From: Rhypophila decipiens
Taxonomy: Eukaryota; Ascomycota; Sordariomycetes; Sordariales; Naviculisporaceae
Direction: 5' to 3'
Length of the DNA: 64,000 nt
NCBI GenBank assembly: GCA_033297075.1
Contig: MU858182.1
Coordinates: 39,897-103,896, forward strand
The notes beneath the pieces are model-generated. The model was given only the letters and a program-made list of their open reading frames with translations, had not been told where the DNA came from and ran no database searches. Positions 1 through 10,592 of the stretch are shown here, piece after piece (position 1 is the first letter of the stretch; every line of letters starts with the position of its first letter). The translations under genes and the position numbers were made by a program.

Positions 1-100
1 AAAGAGTGTCAAATTTCTCATCCAGAAGCATCAAGTTTAGTCTGGCGGGACCGAGCTTAATCTCCGGGTCCTCGTTCGGATTGGGGTTGTTCTTGGCCAT
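1..100 (-). CDS. 5' end of an unknown protein (partial)
   Basis: An ATG at 98-100 on the minus strand opens a frame of 33 codons that runs off the left edge. The visible N-terminus starts MAKNNPNPNEDPEIKLG and continues into a plausible amphipathic stretch. No signal peptide or membrane segment is visible. Upstream (100 to about 480) looks like promoter or 5' UTR. I do not recognise the family and the model could change once the rest of the gene is seen. Confidence 0.4.
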   Translation of the reverse strand, partial: MAKNNPNPNEDPEIKLGPARLNLMLLDEKFDTL

Positions 101-800
101 TGAGTCGGCTCTTATGAGGACTGAGTTGGGTAGATGTTCGGATTTGTTGGTCGAAAGTGGTATGGAGTTCTCAGTGGCTGAATAGCTAGGGAAAGTAGGT
201 ATCGGGCTGTCTCTGCGTGTGCTGTAATTCTCAACGATCCATACATTGCTGGGAAGAAGCTGACATATTTATACCAGCTTACGCTCCGATCTCCCTGACG
301 ACGTGACGCATGACCTGATGTAACAAGAGCAGGAGTCAGATATACTTGGTGATAGTTCCAAAGAACATCACTGATCCACTTGAAGGCTTGGTGTTTGCCT
401 GTGACTCGATACCAGTGGTCATCGCGTGCTTTCGTTGTGCTGTAAATACATTCCTTCTATTTTGATGCGTAACGGCTATAGTGTCTCCCGCCCGCCTACT
501 GCTACATGGGCAAGGTCGATGGCAACTGTATGCATGGTCAAGAATTGATCTTACTCCTTGGACCCAAGAGAAGCAGAAATCCAGCGAAAAAGTCAGAGAT
601 TAGTAACACAGCACAAGCAAACAACACAAAGACAAAGTATCGAGACCCAAAACGCCATGGTATAATATTCATACACCGCTTTTTAAAACTCCTATACGCC
701 GGCAGGGCCAAAACCAAAAAGATATACGTCCTTAAAGGACACTGTCGTAAATGGATGTGCGAGATGAAGGATGTAATCTCGCCAAGACTCCACCCCCTTT
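101..800. other. intergenic, no gene seen
   Basis: This stretch separates two minus-strand genes and should hold the promoter of the left-edge gene and the 3' UTR of the next. The forward frame at 506-1072 is only the shadow of the trinucleotide tract. Confidence 0.5.
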
Positions 801-1651
801 TTACTCCTCGGCATCCTCCTCCTCCTCCTCCTCCTCCTCCTCCTCGGCATCCTCCTCCTCCTCCTCCTCCTCCTCCTCCTCCTCTTCGTCCTCCTCCTCC
901 TCATCGCTCGTCTCCTCCTCCTCGTCAGAAGAGGCGGCAGCAGGCACGTTCCATCTCGGCAGGGCAGAGCGTACGGCGGCGAGGGGTCGGGCCGGGGCCA
1001 CGACAAAGATGGTGTCGCTGGGCGACTCGACGGGCTCGGGGCGGGCGGGCTCGTCGGCCACCCGCTCGCTAGCCGGGATGGGCCAGCCGACGGGGGGACG
1101 GTCGAGGGCCACCATTGGCGGGCGGCGGGGCATGATGACGGGAGTTGAATCCCGGGAGCCGTTGGTTGCTGCTGTGGCAGCGTTGGTGGTGATGGTGGCT
1201 GCAATTGGGGCTGCTTTGTCGAGTAAAGATTAGTATGATGGCGAGAAAAGGGGAAACTGAGACTCGGGAACGGCTCGACATACCAGCAGACGACGAGGCA
1301 ATGCTTTCAGAGGCAGTACGAGTAGTGGGAGCTGCAATGGCGGCTGTTTGGAAACAATATTAGTACGGGAAACAACAAAAAGTCAAGTTTGAGAATAGTC
1401 TAGTTTGATAAGGCAATAAGTCAAACCAAACGGACCAAATTTGGCAGCCAAACCAAGCCAGATCCGGTTGTCCCAGATTTAAATAGATTAGTGAAAAAAG
1501 AGAAAAAGATAGGCTTACCAGCAGAGGACGGAATCGTCCAAATGCCAACGGCGCTGGTCGCCGTCGCCGCGGTGGTGGCGGAGGCGCCGTTGGGGGTCTG
1601 GGCCGGGGCCGCCGAGCCGCCAGCCGATCCGGTCTCGTTCTCCCGGGCCAT
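801..1651 (-). CDS. unknown protein with Glu-rich C-terminal tail (3 exons)
   Basis: Three exons read in one frame: 1651..1519, 1343..1284 and 1198..801, giving 196 residues. The donors (GTAAGCC, GTATGTC) and CAG acceptors agree with the reading phase. The first 65 residues are Ala/Thr/Ser-rich, followed by a Pro/Arg-rich part with the motif PRRPPMVALDRPP, a short hydrophobic stretch (DTIFVVAPARP) and about 40 almost purely acidic residues at the end. A GTAAGT at 1766 and an acceptor at 1688-1690 suggest a 5' UTR intron. The acidic tail is encoded by a GAG/GAA trinucleotide repeat and probably varies in length. Family not recognised. An acidic-tail nuclear or chaperone-like role would be a guess. 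Confidence 0.6.
810..930. repeat. CTC/GAG trinucleotide microsatellite (coding)
   Basis: About 30 near-perfect CTC units, interrupted twice by the variant CTCGGCATC, encode the poly-Glu tail of the minus-strand gene. It is likely length-polymorphic. Confidence 0.85.
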
Positions 1652-2130
1652 TCTGCTTCTTTACCGCAGGTCTTGGCTTTGATTTGACTGATCAAAAAAA
1701 CAGGTTGGTAAGTGATGTGAAGATGGCTTTTGACTGAAGTAATCGATAGGGCAGGGGTCAACTTACGTGTTGTTTGTTTATGTGATGGTGAAGGGCAGGT
1801 AGTTTTCCGAGAAAAAGTGTGTGTGCTGGAGAGAAATTTCTGTTCCTTTCGAAAATGAACGTCCTGTCGACACAGAAGGTGCTGCTCGACCAGAAAACTA
1901 GTCCAATATCTGGAAGCAGGAGGTATTAGTCGCTAGCGGCCCCTGATTGGAGGAAGGTACCAACAAGTGGGTCTTCTCCAGTAGAGCTAGACGGGTTCTC
2001 AGCTGTCAACGGGTGACAAGCCCCTGCCAAGCAACCTTCCCTCGACCTCATTCCCTCAATTCCACCAAATATCCGGATCACAAACGCCATCGATTTCTCA
2101 TCGTTTTCATCCCCGCCGTGAATCAAAGAC
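1652..2130. other. divergent promoter region
   Basis: Lies between the start of the minus-strand acidic-tail gene and the start of the TPR gene. It holds a probable 5' UTR intron of the minus-strand gene (1766 to 1688). No other gene was seen. Confidence 0.45.
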
Positions 2131-3700
2131 ATGGACAACCCATCAGAGCCATCCGCCAAGGGGCACACCAGGAATAGGTCGGCTGTTAAGGGTAAGTTGA
2201 TGGGAGAAAATTGAAAATTCCGAGTATCAAATCGTGACGTATCCGAGTCTCTGTTCATGCCGAGATTCGCTGACACTTCTTTCAGCCACCCGGCCCAGAT
2301 CCTCGACCAAAGGTCCCCTCGATGCCGATGAGTGAGCTGTCCCAATCTCTTCCCACTCATAGCAAAACAACCTGCTAATTAACCCCCATGACCAGAGTCT
2401 CCCTGAACTCACCACTCTCACCGCAAGCTCAACTCTCGCCCCAAGCCAGCCAGCGCAACAGCCTCGGACCCGGCCCCAAAAGCCCCGGCCCATCATCCCC
2501 CATGCCGCGATCAACAACCCACTCCCCAGCGCCGGCGCCTCCCAAACGCGCCCCCAAACCAAAGGACTTTTCCTTCCTCCTCAGACCAGAGAACTACCAC
2601 CCCCTAACCGCCCTCAACCTCCCACCAGCCTTCCGCACCTCCACAGGACCAGAGCAACTCTCCCCAGACACTCCCATCACTGACCTCCTCTCGCGCGGCT
2701 ACTTCCGCGCAGCAGCCATAAGCGCAACCCAGATCCTAACCTCAACTTCCCCATCCGCGCCATCAATCGACCCCACCGACTCAGCCCGCATCTTCTCCCT
2801 GTTATACACGCGTCTAGCCTGTCTCACCCTGATAGACGCAACCCCGATAGCAGCCCAAGAGGTTAAGATCCTCGAGGACCTAAACTCCCCCTTCTACCTA
2901 GACGACACGACAAAAGAACACCTCGTGCCCTGGGATCTGCGCGTGCTTAACGTCCGACTCCAAGCCATCGGTTTTGGAGATCCCCGCCGCTCAATCATGG
3001 CGTATTATGACCTCGCACGTGACGCACGGTCCCAGTTGGAAAGCAGCATCAGCCGACATGATAATTCTGCCCGGGAACTGTGGAAAGATCGCCTTGCCGA
3101 GCTGGGGATCAAGGTCGCAGGTGCGTTGGTCGAAATGGATGATTTGGCTGGGGCGAGGGTTCACTTGGCTAGTCTTGGAGCAGAAAAGGGCAGGATGAGT
3201 ATGGCTAGGGCGTTGTTGTGGTTGCATTTGGGGGATGTGGATGCTGCGAGGGAGTGTGTTGTCGACGAGGATGAGGAAGAAGGGGTGAAGGAGAAAGTCG
3301 TGCTGGCGTTGTGTGATATGGCGGATGGTGAGTATGAACGGGCGCTGGATCGGTGGTTGGATTTGCGCGACGAGTCTAGCGATGATGAGATGGTTGGGGT
3401 TAATACCGCTGTTTGTTTGTTGTATGTGGGCAGGATGCAGGAGGTAAGTTGCTCTTTTCTCGGCTGGACCATCTGAGGGTGTGAGACTAACGAGACGTGT
3501 GATGACAGGGCAGAGAACTCCTCGAGGGACTGGTTGACGCCGGCCGGTCTTCGCGCACCTTGCTCTTCAACCTGACGACCATGTACGAGCTCTGCACTGA
3601 TAAGGCGCGCAACTTGAAGATGAAGCTCGCGGATAAGGTTGCAGCAATGGGGGAGACGCCGAATGGCTGGGAGCGGACGAATGCTGATTTCAAGTTGTGA
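2131..3700 (+). CDS. TRAPPC12-like TPR protein (TRAPP complex subunit)
   Basis: Likely a TRAPP tethering-complex component acting in ER-Golgi traffic. Four exons fit: 2131..2191, 2286..2331, 2396..3443 and 3509..3700, giving 448 residues. Introns have GTAAGT or GTGAGC donors, and the second contains a CTAATTAAC branch site. The ATG at 2388 would also give a long protein, but the two small upstream exons keep frame and look genuine. Residues 20-110 are Pro/Ser-rich and disordered. The rest is helical with TPR-like pairs, including ARVHLASLGAEKGRMSMARALLWLHLGD. The C-terminus (ETPNGWERTNADFKL) is, as I recall, the characteristic end of fungal TRAPPC12/Trs-like TPR proteins. The family call is by recognition, without a search. 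Confidence 0.7.
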
Positions 3701-3953
3701 TTGGGCATGGCTTGCTGAGAGTGGACGATGGCTTGGCTCAAGTCGTTGGGAGATGTGGAACAAGGTTGGAGGAATTCCTTGGGACTGCTTTGCCTCCTAT
3801 AATGCCCGGGGAATGTTTGTTCATGTTAAGCCAAAATATAGCTATTTCCAAGAATCGTGCACATTACCACAATGAGGTATCAAAATACATTACGCGATTC
3901 TCCTTCTTCATCCAGTCAAACCAACGGTCCTCTAACTTGCCCAAAAGCTCAAA

Positions 3954-6090
3954 TCAAGGCTGACTAACCCACAAAATCTCAGGCCCAGCAACAACGACAT
4001 CTTTCCACTCACCGTACCTACCACCCAATTTAACATCCTTCTCATTCACAACAACGATCCAAACATGTCCATACAAGCTCTTTGGCACCTCGACCTTGCC
4101 CCCGGCTTTGATCTCAGTAAGCTCAAGCCCACCCCAAGGCCCAATCCAAGCAACCCAGTTCGGCGAACTGGCACCCCCATTCTTATTCTCCCACTCAACC
4201 TTGATCTCAGTAACCCTCTTCCCGTCCGCCGTCTTTTTAATGTCCTCAATCTCAACCTTTGGCAAAATCCTGTCCGGCATCGTCTCAATCTTTGCTCCCG
4301 AGGCACAATCCTGCACAAAATTCTCGGTGATATAGCTCCACGCCAGCTCCGCCGGAATCCACACCTCTCTAGGGGCGGCAGCAGCAAGACGGTTCTGCAT
4401 CATATTCACGACAGCAGTCATGCGGCCTTTTGCGCCAACCTCGCTGACCAATGCTGGGACTAACCATTGTCCGTTGACCTCTGTGCTGACCTTGGCTGCA
4501 GCGTCTGTGAGGACGGCGATGGCAAGGAGGAGTAGCTTCTCGGCAGAAGATAAGAATTCATCGACTTTTGCTTTGGGATCGCTGTCGTCCGTTGTAAATG
4601 CCAGTTTGTAGGAACATGTCCCTAGGAGTTCCTTGTTGTAGTGTTTCAGACAGTCAGTAGCGGTAGATCGGTGGACCAAGGACTGAGCAGCCATGGACCC
4701 GATCGTGCTGACGATAGATTGCGGGTAAATAGTCTCCCACTTCCCACCAGGGGACAGGTAAGAGTGCCCCGTCCACAGGATATGCAAGAGCACGTCGTCG
4801 ATGTACTGCAGCAGCTGAAGAAATCCAACAGTCGTGTCCGAGATGTTAGGTGGCCAGTTGTAATTAGCAGGCTGGGCGCCACCGGCCATGTTTTCCATTT
4901 GAGGTGGGATTGCCGCGCCGGGCGAGGGTATGGCGACTTCGCCCCCTCCTGTGCCTGTGGTGCCGTCGCTTGGTGGTAGCACTGCTCCGTTGAACGACTG
5001 AATTACTGTACCATTAACGGTTACTGTTCCTTTGAGCGGCGCGTCGGGCGGAATTGTGCTTGGGGTTCCGAGGGTCGCTGCTGCTTTGGCTATGAATGCC
5101 TCAAGGGTGTTTCCTGACGATGGACTATTTGGCATGTCAGTTGGATGATCTGAACTGACAAGGGAGGAGGACTCACGCATTGATACTACCGACCATGCCG
5201 CTCTGACAGTGGTTGCCCGTGGTTTGGGCACAGTAGAACCAGATAGGCTTGTCGTCGGGTACGGTAATGTCAAATGTCGCGCCGGAGGGAGACACAGCTG
5301 TTGGAATGAAGCCGCTGCTAAAGCCGCCGGCTTCGAGAGGCTGGCATGGCTTGTCGAAGCTCGACTGCACGACTGAATGGTTACGTGGGTTGAACTTGAA
5401 GGATACGATGGTCCCCGGCAGTTCGGTGATGTTGTTCGGTGAGAATTTCAACTCCGTATTGACGCCGACTTCTACGTTCAGCTTGCGCACACCCTCGAGA
5501 GCCCCTGCCTTGGGGAGGAGATCTGGAGGAGATTGGCTCGGTTTTGATGCCTTTTTGGCGAGCTCCTTGAAGGCGTCCAGGGTATTGCCGCTCGAGGGAC
5601 TGTTGTTTTCAGTCATGTCAGCCCAAGAAGGAGAAAATAGGGGCCAAGTCCACAACTGACGCGTTGATCGAGTGTACCATGCCCTGTTGACAGTGGTCGC
5701 CATTCGTCTGACTGCAGTACGCCCAGATGGGCTTGGTATCCTTGACTGTGATGGTGAATGTTGTTGGCGCAGCAACATCTGCCGACTCGTTGGGTGTGAA
5801 GCCAGAGAAAAAGCCGCCGTCTAGAAGCTGGCAAGGCTTGTCGAAGCTCGACTGGGTGACTGAATGTTTCTAATCTTTGTGTTAGTTCTCGGTATGGCGA
5901 GAAAAGGAGCCGCTTCGGTGATGCTTACTTTGGCAAAGAACTGGTACTCGATGGTATCGCCAACTGCGGCGGCCACATTTTCTGGGTTGAACTTGAGCGC
6001 TCCTTTGCCAACCGTGACAACATGGTGAGCGCCCTCGGCAATCGCTGCCAGGAGCGTTATGGGCAGAATGGACCAAGATGTGGACTTCAT
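3954..6090 (-). CDS. secreted protein: two cupredoxin domains plus ferritin-like C-terminal region
   Basis: Four exons (6090..5929, 5869..5661, 5599..5177, 5124..3954) give 654 residues. Residues 1-20 form a signal peptide ending near AEGAHH. Two plastocyanin-like domains follow (about 21-124 and 165-265). Each carries the extracellular cupredoxin signature NHSV/KHSV, SSFDKPC, and YC..T.G.HC..GM, so His, Cys, His and Met copper ligands are all present. The last exon (about 389 residues) starts with a Pro/Gly linker, then helical segments resembling the ferritin-like domain of Rds1-type stress proteins (inferred). Introns 2 and 3 sit at the same place after each cupredoxin domain (INA|PSSGNTL), which shows that a domain-plus-exon duplicated. 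Expected location: cell wall or extracellular space. Copper binding is likely; an enzymatic role is unproven. Confidence 0.75.
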
Positions 6091-7728
6091 CTTGAGAATC
6101 GTTCGTCTGTGGGGGAAAGACCGGTTCGGGAGGGAATGAGAACCTTCATCTCAAGCCTCGTGTGGGGAGAGAGCAGCAACATCATTTAATATCAAACCCA
6201 TCCCGCAGGCCGTTGGCAGATCAATGGCCGCAACCCATCCCGTCCATGTACCGTTACCAAGACTGTTGGCTGCAAGATTCGTGTGGTTGGCTGATGAGAT
6301 GATGCAGGCTGATGGCGGGAACAGACACAGTCCTTTGCCAAGACCAAAAGACGTGGACAGGGGTTCGGGGCGAGGTTACAGTGACCGCGGCTGCTATTTT
6401 CAGGCAATGGCGCGCTGGAAATGGAATTGCTTGGCCCGAGAGCCTGGAGACGAGTGGCTGTACAGCTCTTACGCGCGCTTGCTGTTCCACATCTGCTCTC
6501 CTTCCCGAGTTACGAGAAGGAAAGAACAACTTCCGGCCTCCGGATAGAGAGCTTCCATGCGGGTTTCGGTCAGGCTCTTGCGCAGTGCAGGTAAGATTAC
6601 TGAATCATTTGTCGCTTACCTGGCAAGCCTGCTTATATCCGCCGAGGAATACCCTTTCAACGGAAGGATCCAGGGACTCTTTTTCATGCATCCGTCGTGT
6701 AATGAAAAGTCGTCCCAGTGACCCAGTCCCCGGTGTCCATCAACCCCGAAATGCGAGCTGATACGATCGAGACCAATCGGTATCCTGGTCTTTTACAAGA
6801 TGCGACTTCAGCTGGCTGCACATAAGACCAGATCTCGGAGCTTAGTCTTGCTTGAGTTGGCCGTCCGCCGGATTATCTGATCCAACCCCAAGATATCAGT
6901 AAGCCCCACAGAACTTTCATATCAAGTTCGACCCAAAGAACCAGCCAGTCACATCCTGGCGGATGTGAGCGGGTAAGCGCTTGTCTGGATCTGGTCCTTG
7001 AACGGAGGTAGAGACGGTGACAAACCAGAAGCTCGGGGATCTTGTTACTGTATTGGCCACCTCGGAAAATATCTCACGGAAATTCTGAGCCTGTGAGAGC
7101 GACAGCAGTATAGCTGAGCATGCGCCACACGGGTACAGAGCTGCCGAAATGTTTTGTTTCCAGCACAATCTCGGGTATGGACTTTATCAGGCCGTGGATA
7201 AAAGATGGCTCAGCCACACTTTGTTTCTTGCACACCACACCGTATGCAAGCGCGTTTGAGATATATTCCTGGACGGCGGGTTGGACCCTTTCCGCTCAGC
7301 ATGCAACCCTCCCCTATATTGACAGCACTTAATCTCCAGGGAACTGCGTACTACCATCTCACTCAGATTGCTCACTGTTCCGTCACATTGCCTTGGAGGT
7401 CGCTGTTGGTCTGCAGGTTATGTCGAAAAGGGGATAAGCCCTGGTCTGTTGGATTGACTCGAGTCTAGAATTCTGCTGCCTCCAGCAGATTTCTTATCTT
7501 CACGACCCCTGTTCATAGGGCTGTCGGCGTGTGCTACTGTACATGTACTGTACATTGTGCGGGTAATCAAGACGCCTTACGTGATTTGTCCCGAGTATAT
7601 CCTCGCCGGAGATCCTCTCACGCGCGACACCACCCCTCCTGTCACTCATTTCCCGATAGTTGCCCTGAACATTTCAATTTTGCCCATTTACAGACTTCCT
7701 TGTTTACATCTTTCTCATTTTCAGAAAG
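6091..7728. other. intergenic, no supported gene
   Basis: Contains only short overlapping frames on both strands without consistent codon use or splice signals. It presumably holds the promoters of the cupredoxin gene (minus) and of the SUR7-like gene (plus). Confidence 0.5.
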
Positions 7729-8978
7729 ATGGCTCGTCTTCCAAGCCAGCGTCCGCCCATTCGAGGGACAATTCTGCCGGGAACCCTTTGCCTCATTTCT
7801 TTGATTCTCATCGTACTCGTCCTCGTCGCTGGCGTGAACAATAGACTAACATCAATTTACTATCTCAAGGCAGGTTTTGTCATATCCGCTCAAATCCCAA
7901 AATAAACTAACCTATCGCTGATGATCAGACCGACGCCTCACAACTCTCCGTCCTATCGAAACTATCAACTTCCGAGTTTTTGAACGACCTATCAACAGTC
8001 TCAGGAGCCGATTACGTCGGACAGCCCCAAACCGCTGCTTCTCTCGGAATCGCAAATACCTACACAATCCACCTCCTCACCGCCTGTGGCCATTTCTCCG
8101 ACGGAACCGTCTCTTGTTCCAAACCATCTCTCGGATTCGCCTTCCACCCAGGCTCGACCCTCCATCTAGACTCAACTGCCTTGCAACAATCTTCCTCGAC
8201 TTACTCCGAAGACCTCTTCAGCGCACTTTCTCGCTATGCGAAACTCAGCCGGTGGTTAGCGGGCGCATACCTCGCCTCTGGTATCTTTCTGCTTTTGACG
8301 TTAATCGTGAACTGCATCTCCCCCGCGGCAGGCGCATTCACAAGTTTCATCGCCACCGTTGTTCTCTTCTCAGCCTCCGTCGGGGGCGCAATCGTCTTTG
8401 CGAACGTCAACACTGCTTTCAATGCCAATTTCTCCGAGAAGGCCAGGCTGAGCAGTAGCTTGGGCAGCATACCCACTGCGCTGTCGTTCGTCGCTTGCGC
8501 GTTTGCGCTTGTCTCGGCGGTGTTGATTACTCTTTCTGCGAGGCGAGCTGCTCGCTCGGCGAGAAGAGGCCCTTTGGCTCGGAGCGTAGGAGCCAAGGGA
8601 GACTCACTTTTTGCTTCTGGGGCAGTGGGAGCCGACCCATACGCTGCGCCTGGGACGGGAACGAAGAGTGGTGGGATCCTCGCCAAAGTGGGAAATGTGA
8701 TTCCCGGACAGAGACACAAGTATGTGCAAGTCGAGGCTCAGCCTGCGCTTGTGAGGACGGATGTGGAGGGACGACAGAGGGGCTTGGACGATGAGGACTG
8801 GGCTGCGCATGATGACTACTCTCGCCCTGGGTCTCGTCCGGGGAGTCCCGCTGCTGTTGGACAGGGGAATAAGGGGGCGCCGGATAGTGTCCCGCTTGTC
8901 TCGATTGGTGGGAATAAACAGAGTAGGGACATGAATAGCGCGTATGAGCCGTATAGCTCACATAGTGCTGGGAACTGA
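7729..8978 (+). CDS. SUR7/PalI-family plasma-membrane protein
   Basis: Two exons, 7729..7869 and 7929..8978, give 396 residues. The first membrane segment (residues about 14-37) follows a short cytosolic N-terminus. An external loop has the family features NNRLTSIYYLKTD and a CGHFSDGTVSC pair of cysteines. Three more membrane segments lie at about 165-285, and the cytosolic tail is Gly/Ser/Arg-rich. SUR7/PalI proteins sit in eisosome-type membrane patches or act in pH/cortical signalling. The intron (7870-7928, 59 nt) appears to start with GC rather than GT. Using the GT four bases downstream breaks the frame, while the GC model restores the conserved YYLKTD reading. ACTAAC and TCAG mark the 3' end. 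Confidence 0.75.
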
Positions 8979-9367
8979 GGGCATGGGCGAGCTGGATGAG
9001 TAAGTGGTAGGATTACACGTTTGGTGTGGAATCATATGGAAGGCGCAAACTCTGTTGTTGGCTTGTACGATTGACAAGTAGTGGCTTGATGTGACTGGAC
9101 CAGACTGGTAATGTTAAGCAATGTTTCTTTATAGTTGTTTAATTGTTAGACTTGCAAACTAGAAATAACTTGCGGTTTCCAGAAGTGAGGTGAGGCATAC
9201 GTTCTCTGCTGCACAATCGGGCCAGTAACCATGTATTGATTTTCATATTTCAGCCTTTCTCTCATTCTCCACCCCTACATAGAAGCTATCCAAATCTGAC
9301 AACGCGCATTCTTGAGCCAGACTACCACATTCCTCTTCCACGAGAATACTGCATAACATCTTCAGTC
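8979..9367. other. intergenic
   Basis: 3' UTR of the SUR7-like gene and promoter of the next gene. Nothing else was recognised. Confidence 0.5.
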
Positions 9368-10033
9368 ATGGCCTCCAACAACAGCAATCGGGGCCGAGGT
9401 GATATTTCATATGGCAGGACCTTCAACGCGGGCCCTGATTCCAATGGCCACGACGACCGCGACGACAACAACTCGAGGAGTGAACCACCTGTCCGGTTAC
9501 TCGACGATGCCATTGAAAAGCTCGTGCACCTCCGTGCCGGAGTTTCCCTCATCGAACAGACCGAGATGGAGGAGCTCATGGACTGCTGCGACAAGCTCAA
9601 AAGGCAGGTAAAAAGCATAGACGAGAGGCTCAAGGCCGTCGAGCAGGCTGTGTCTGAGCTCAAGAGAGAAAACATCGCCGCAAGTAGTACATCACAACAA
9701 TCCGAGACATGGGCGTCACCAACTCTGAGTGCTCGGCAGGATTCACACAAGAAGCCTGCAAAGAAGAAGGAGGAGGACAAGAAATGGCGTCTCTTGGGTT
9801 CGTTTTCAGTGGGATCGGGAACCAGTCCTCGTTCCCGGGGGAGCGCCGATCGCGGACCACCGAAGCCGTCCAAGGAACAACAACAACAACAAGAAGGCCG
9901 GTGTTTTGGAGAGGGGGAACGATGGAGTGTTAACGACTCACCGTGGAGGGGAAAACGCGCCGAGTGGAAAGGTAAGGAGCGGAAACATCAAGATGATGAG
10001 GAAGGTAGCGGGTCGGGGGAGGATTGGGTATAA
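9368..10033 (+). CDS. coiled-coil protein of unknown function (MASNN start)
   Basis: A single exon of 221 residues from the ATG at 9368; the frame stays open upstream but lacks an ATG in good context. It begins MASNNSNRGRGD, has a clear coiled coil at about residues 40-100 (LLDDAIEKLVHLRAG to AVEQAVSELKREN), then a long Lys/Arg/Ser/Gln-rich low-complexity tail with poly-Gln. No catalytic motif. The start resembles the two MASNN proteins at 13.7 and 14.8 kb, which also have an N-terminal low-complexity part followed by a coiled coil, so the three may be distant paralogues. This is an inference from layout and the first five residues. Function unknown. Confidence 0.6.
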   Translation: MASNNSNRGRGDISYGRTFNAGPDSNGHDDRDDNNSRSEPPVRLLDDAIEKLVHLRAGVSLIEQTEMEELMDCCDKLKRQVKSIDERLKAVEQAVSELKRENIAASSTSQQSETWASPTLSARQDSHKKPAKKKEEDKKWRLLGSFSVGSGTSPRSRGSADRGPPKPSKEQQQQQEGRCFGEGERWSVNDSPWRGKRAEWKGKERKHQDDEEGSGSGEDWV

Positions 10034-10193
10034 TCAAAAGACAGCAAGCATTTGGCCCAACATGGGGGTTTAACTTTGCGCTGGTTACTTCTTTCCAGCG
10101 CTGTCGCCGTTGACTTGGCAAGTTTGAGCGGACTTGACGTATCCATAGATACTCTCCTTCCTCTTTTCGTAGGATGGCTCCTGTCGGGCCAGC

Positions 10194-10214
10194 GAATGAA
10201 TGAATGAATGAATG
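10194..10214. repeat. (GAAT)5 microsatellite
   Basis: Five tandem GAAT units in the 3' intergenic region. Confidence 0.8.
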
Positions 10215-10270
10215 GATCAGTTACTTCCCTGGAGATGTGCAAAGATAGGCCATTCCTGCCCGGGGCCAAA

Positions 10271-10360
10271 AGGCGCCTAATATACGGGCGCCGGTCCTCT
10301 CGTGTGCGGGCGCCGGTCTTCTTATATACAGGCACTACTCTTGTTGGAATAAATGCGATG
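10271..10360 (+). repeat. copy A of a dispersed GGCGCC-headed element
   Basis: Begins GGCGCCTAATATAC, repeats a GGGCGCCGGTC unit, then reads ATATACAGGCACTACTC and ends with GGAATAAATGC. The same order of motifs is found at 30252-30337 (inverted) and at 34450-34712, which shows a dispersed family. Confidence 0.6.
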
Positions 10361-10592
10361 CATCTTGCTGATCAGTTGTGCGGAGGCAACAGCCAGAACG
10401 GCCTGAGCCGGGTCAGCAGCCGAGCGCCAATAACAACAGGGTGGATAACAGCAATAACCGTCGTCATTGCCTGAATGCAACAACAGCTCGCGGGACAAGA
10501 TGAAACCGAATTCTTAGGCTAGAGAAGTTATACAAACATGCAGCTGCAGCCTCCTCAACTGCGCCAAATCCAAGCAAGCAGCCACCTTCCAT

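Larger units (their letters stand above)
10034..10592. other. intergenic with simple and dispersed repeats
   Basis: Convergent 3' regions of the coiled-coil gene and the LPMO gene, containing a GAAT microsatellite and one copy of the GGCGCC-headed element. No gene. Confidence 0.5.

Noticed and set aside
692..1204. Several 100-190 codon frames on both strands over the CTC/GAG tract
   Set aside because: They are by-products of the trinucleotide repeat; only the minus-strand frame joined to upstream exons has matching splice sites.
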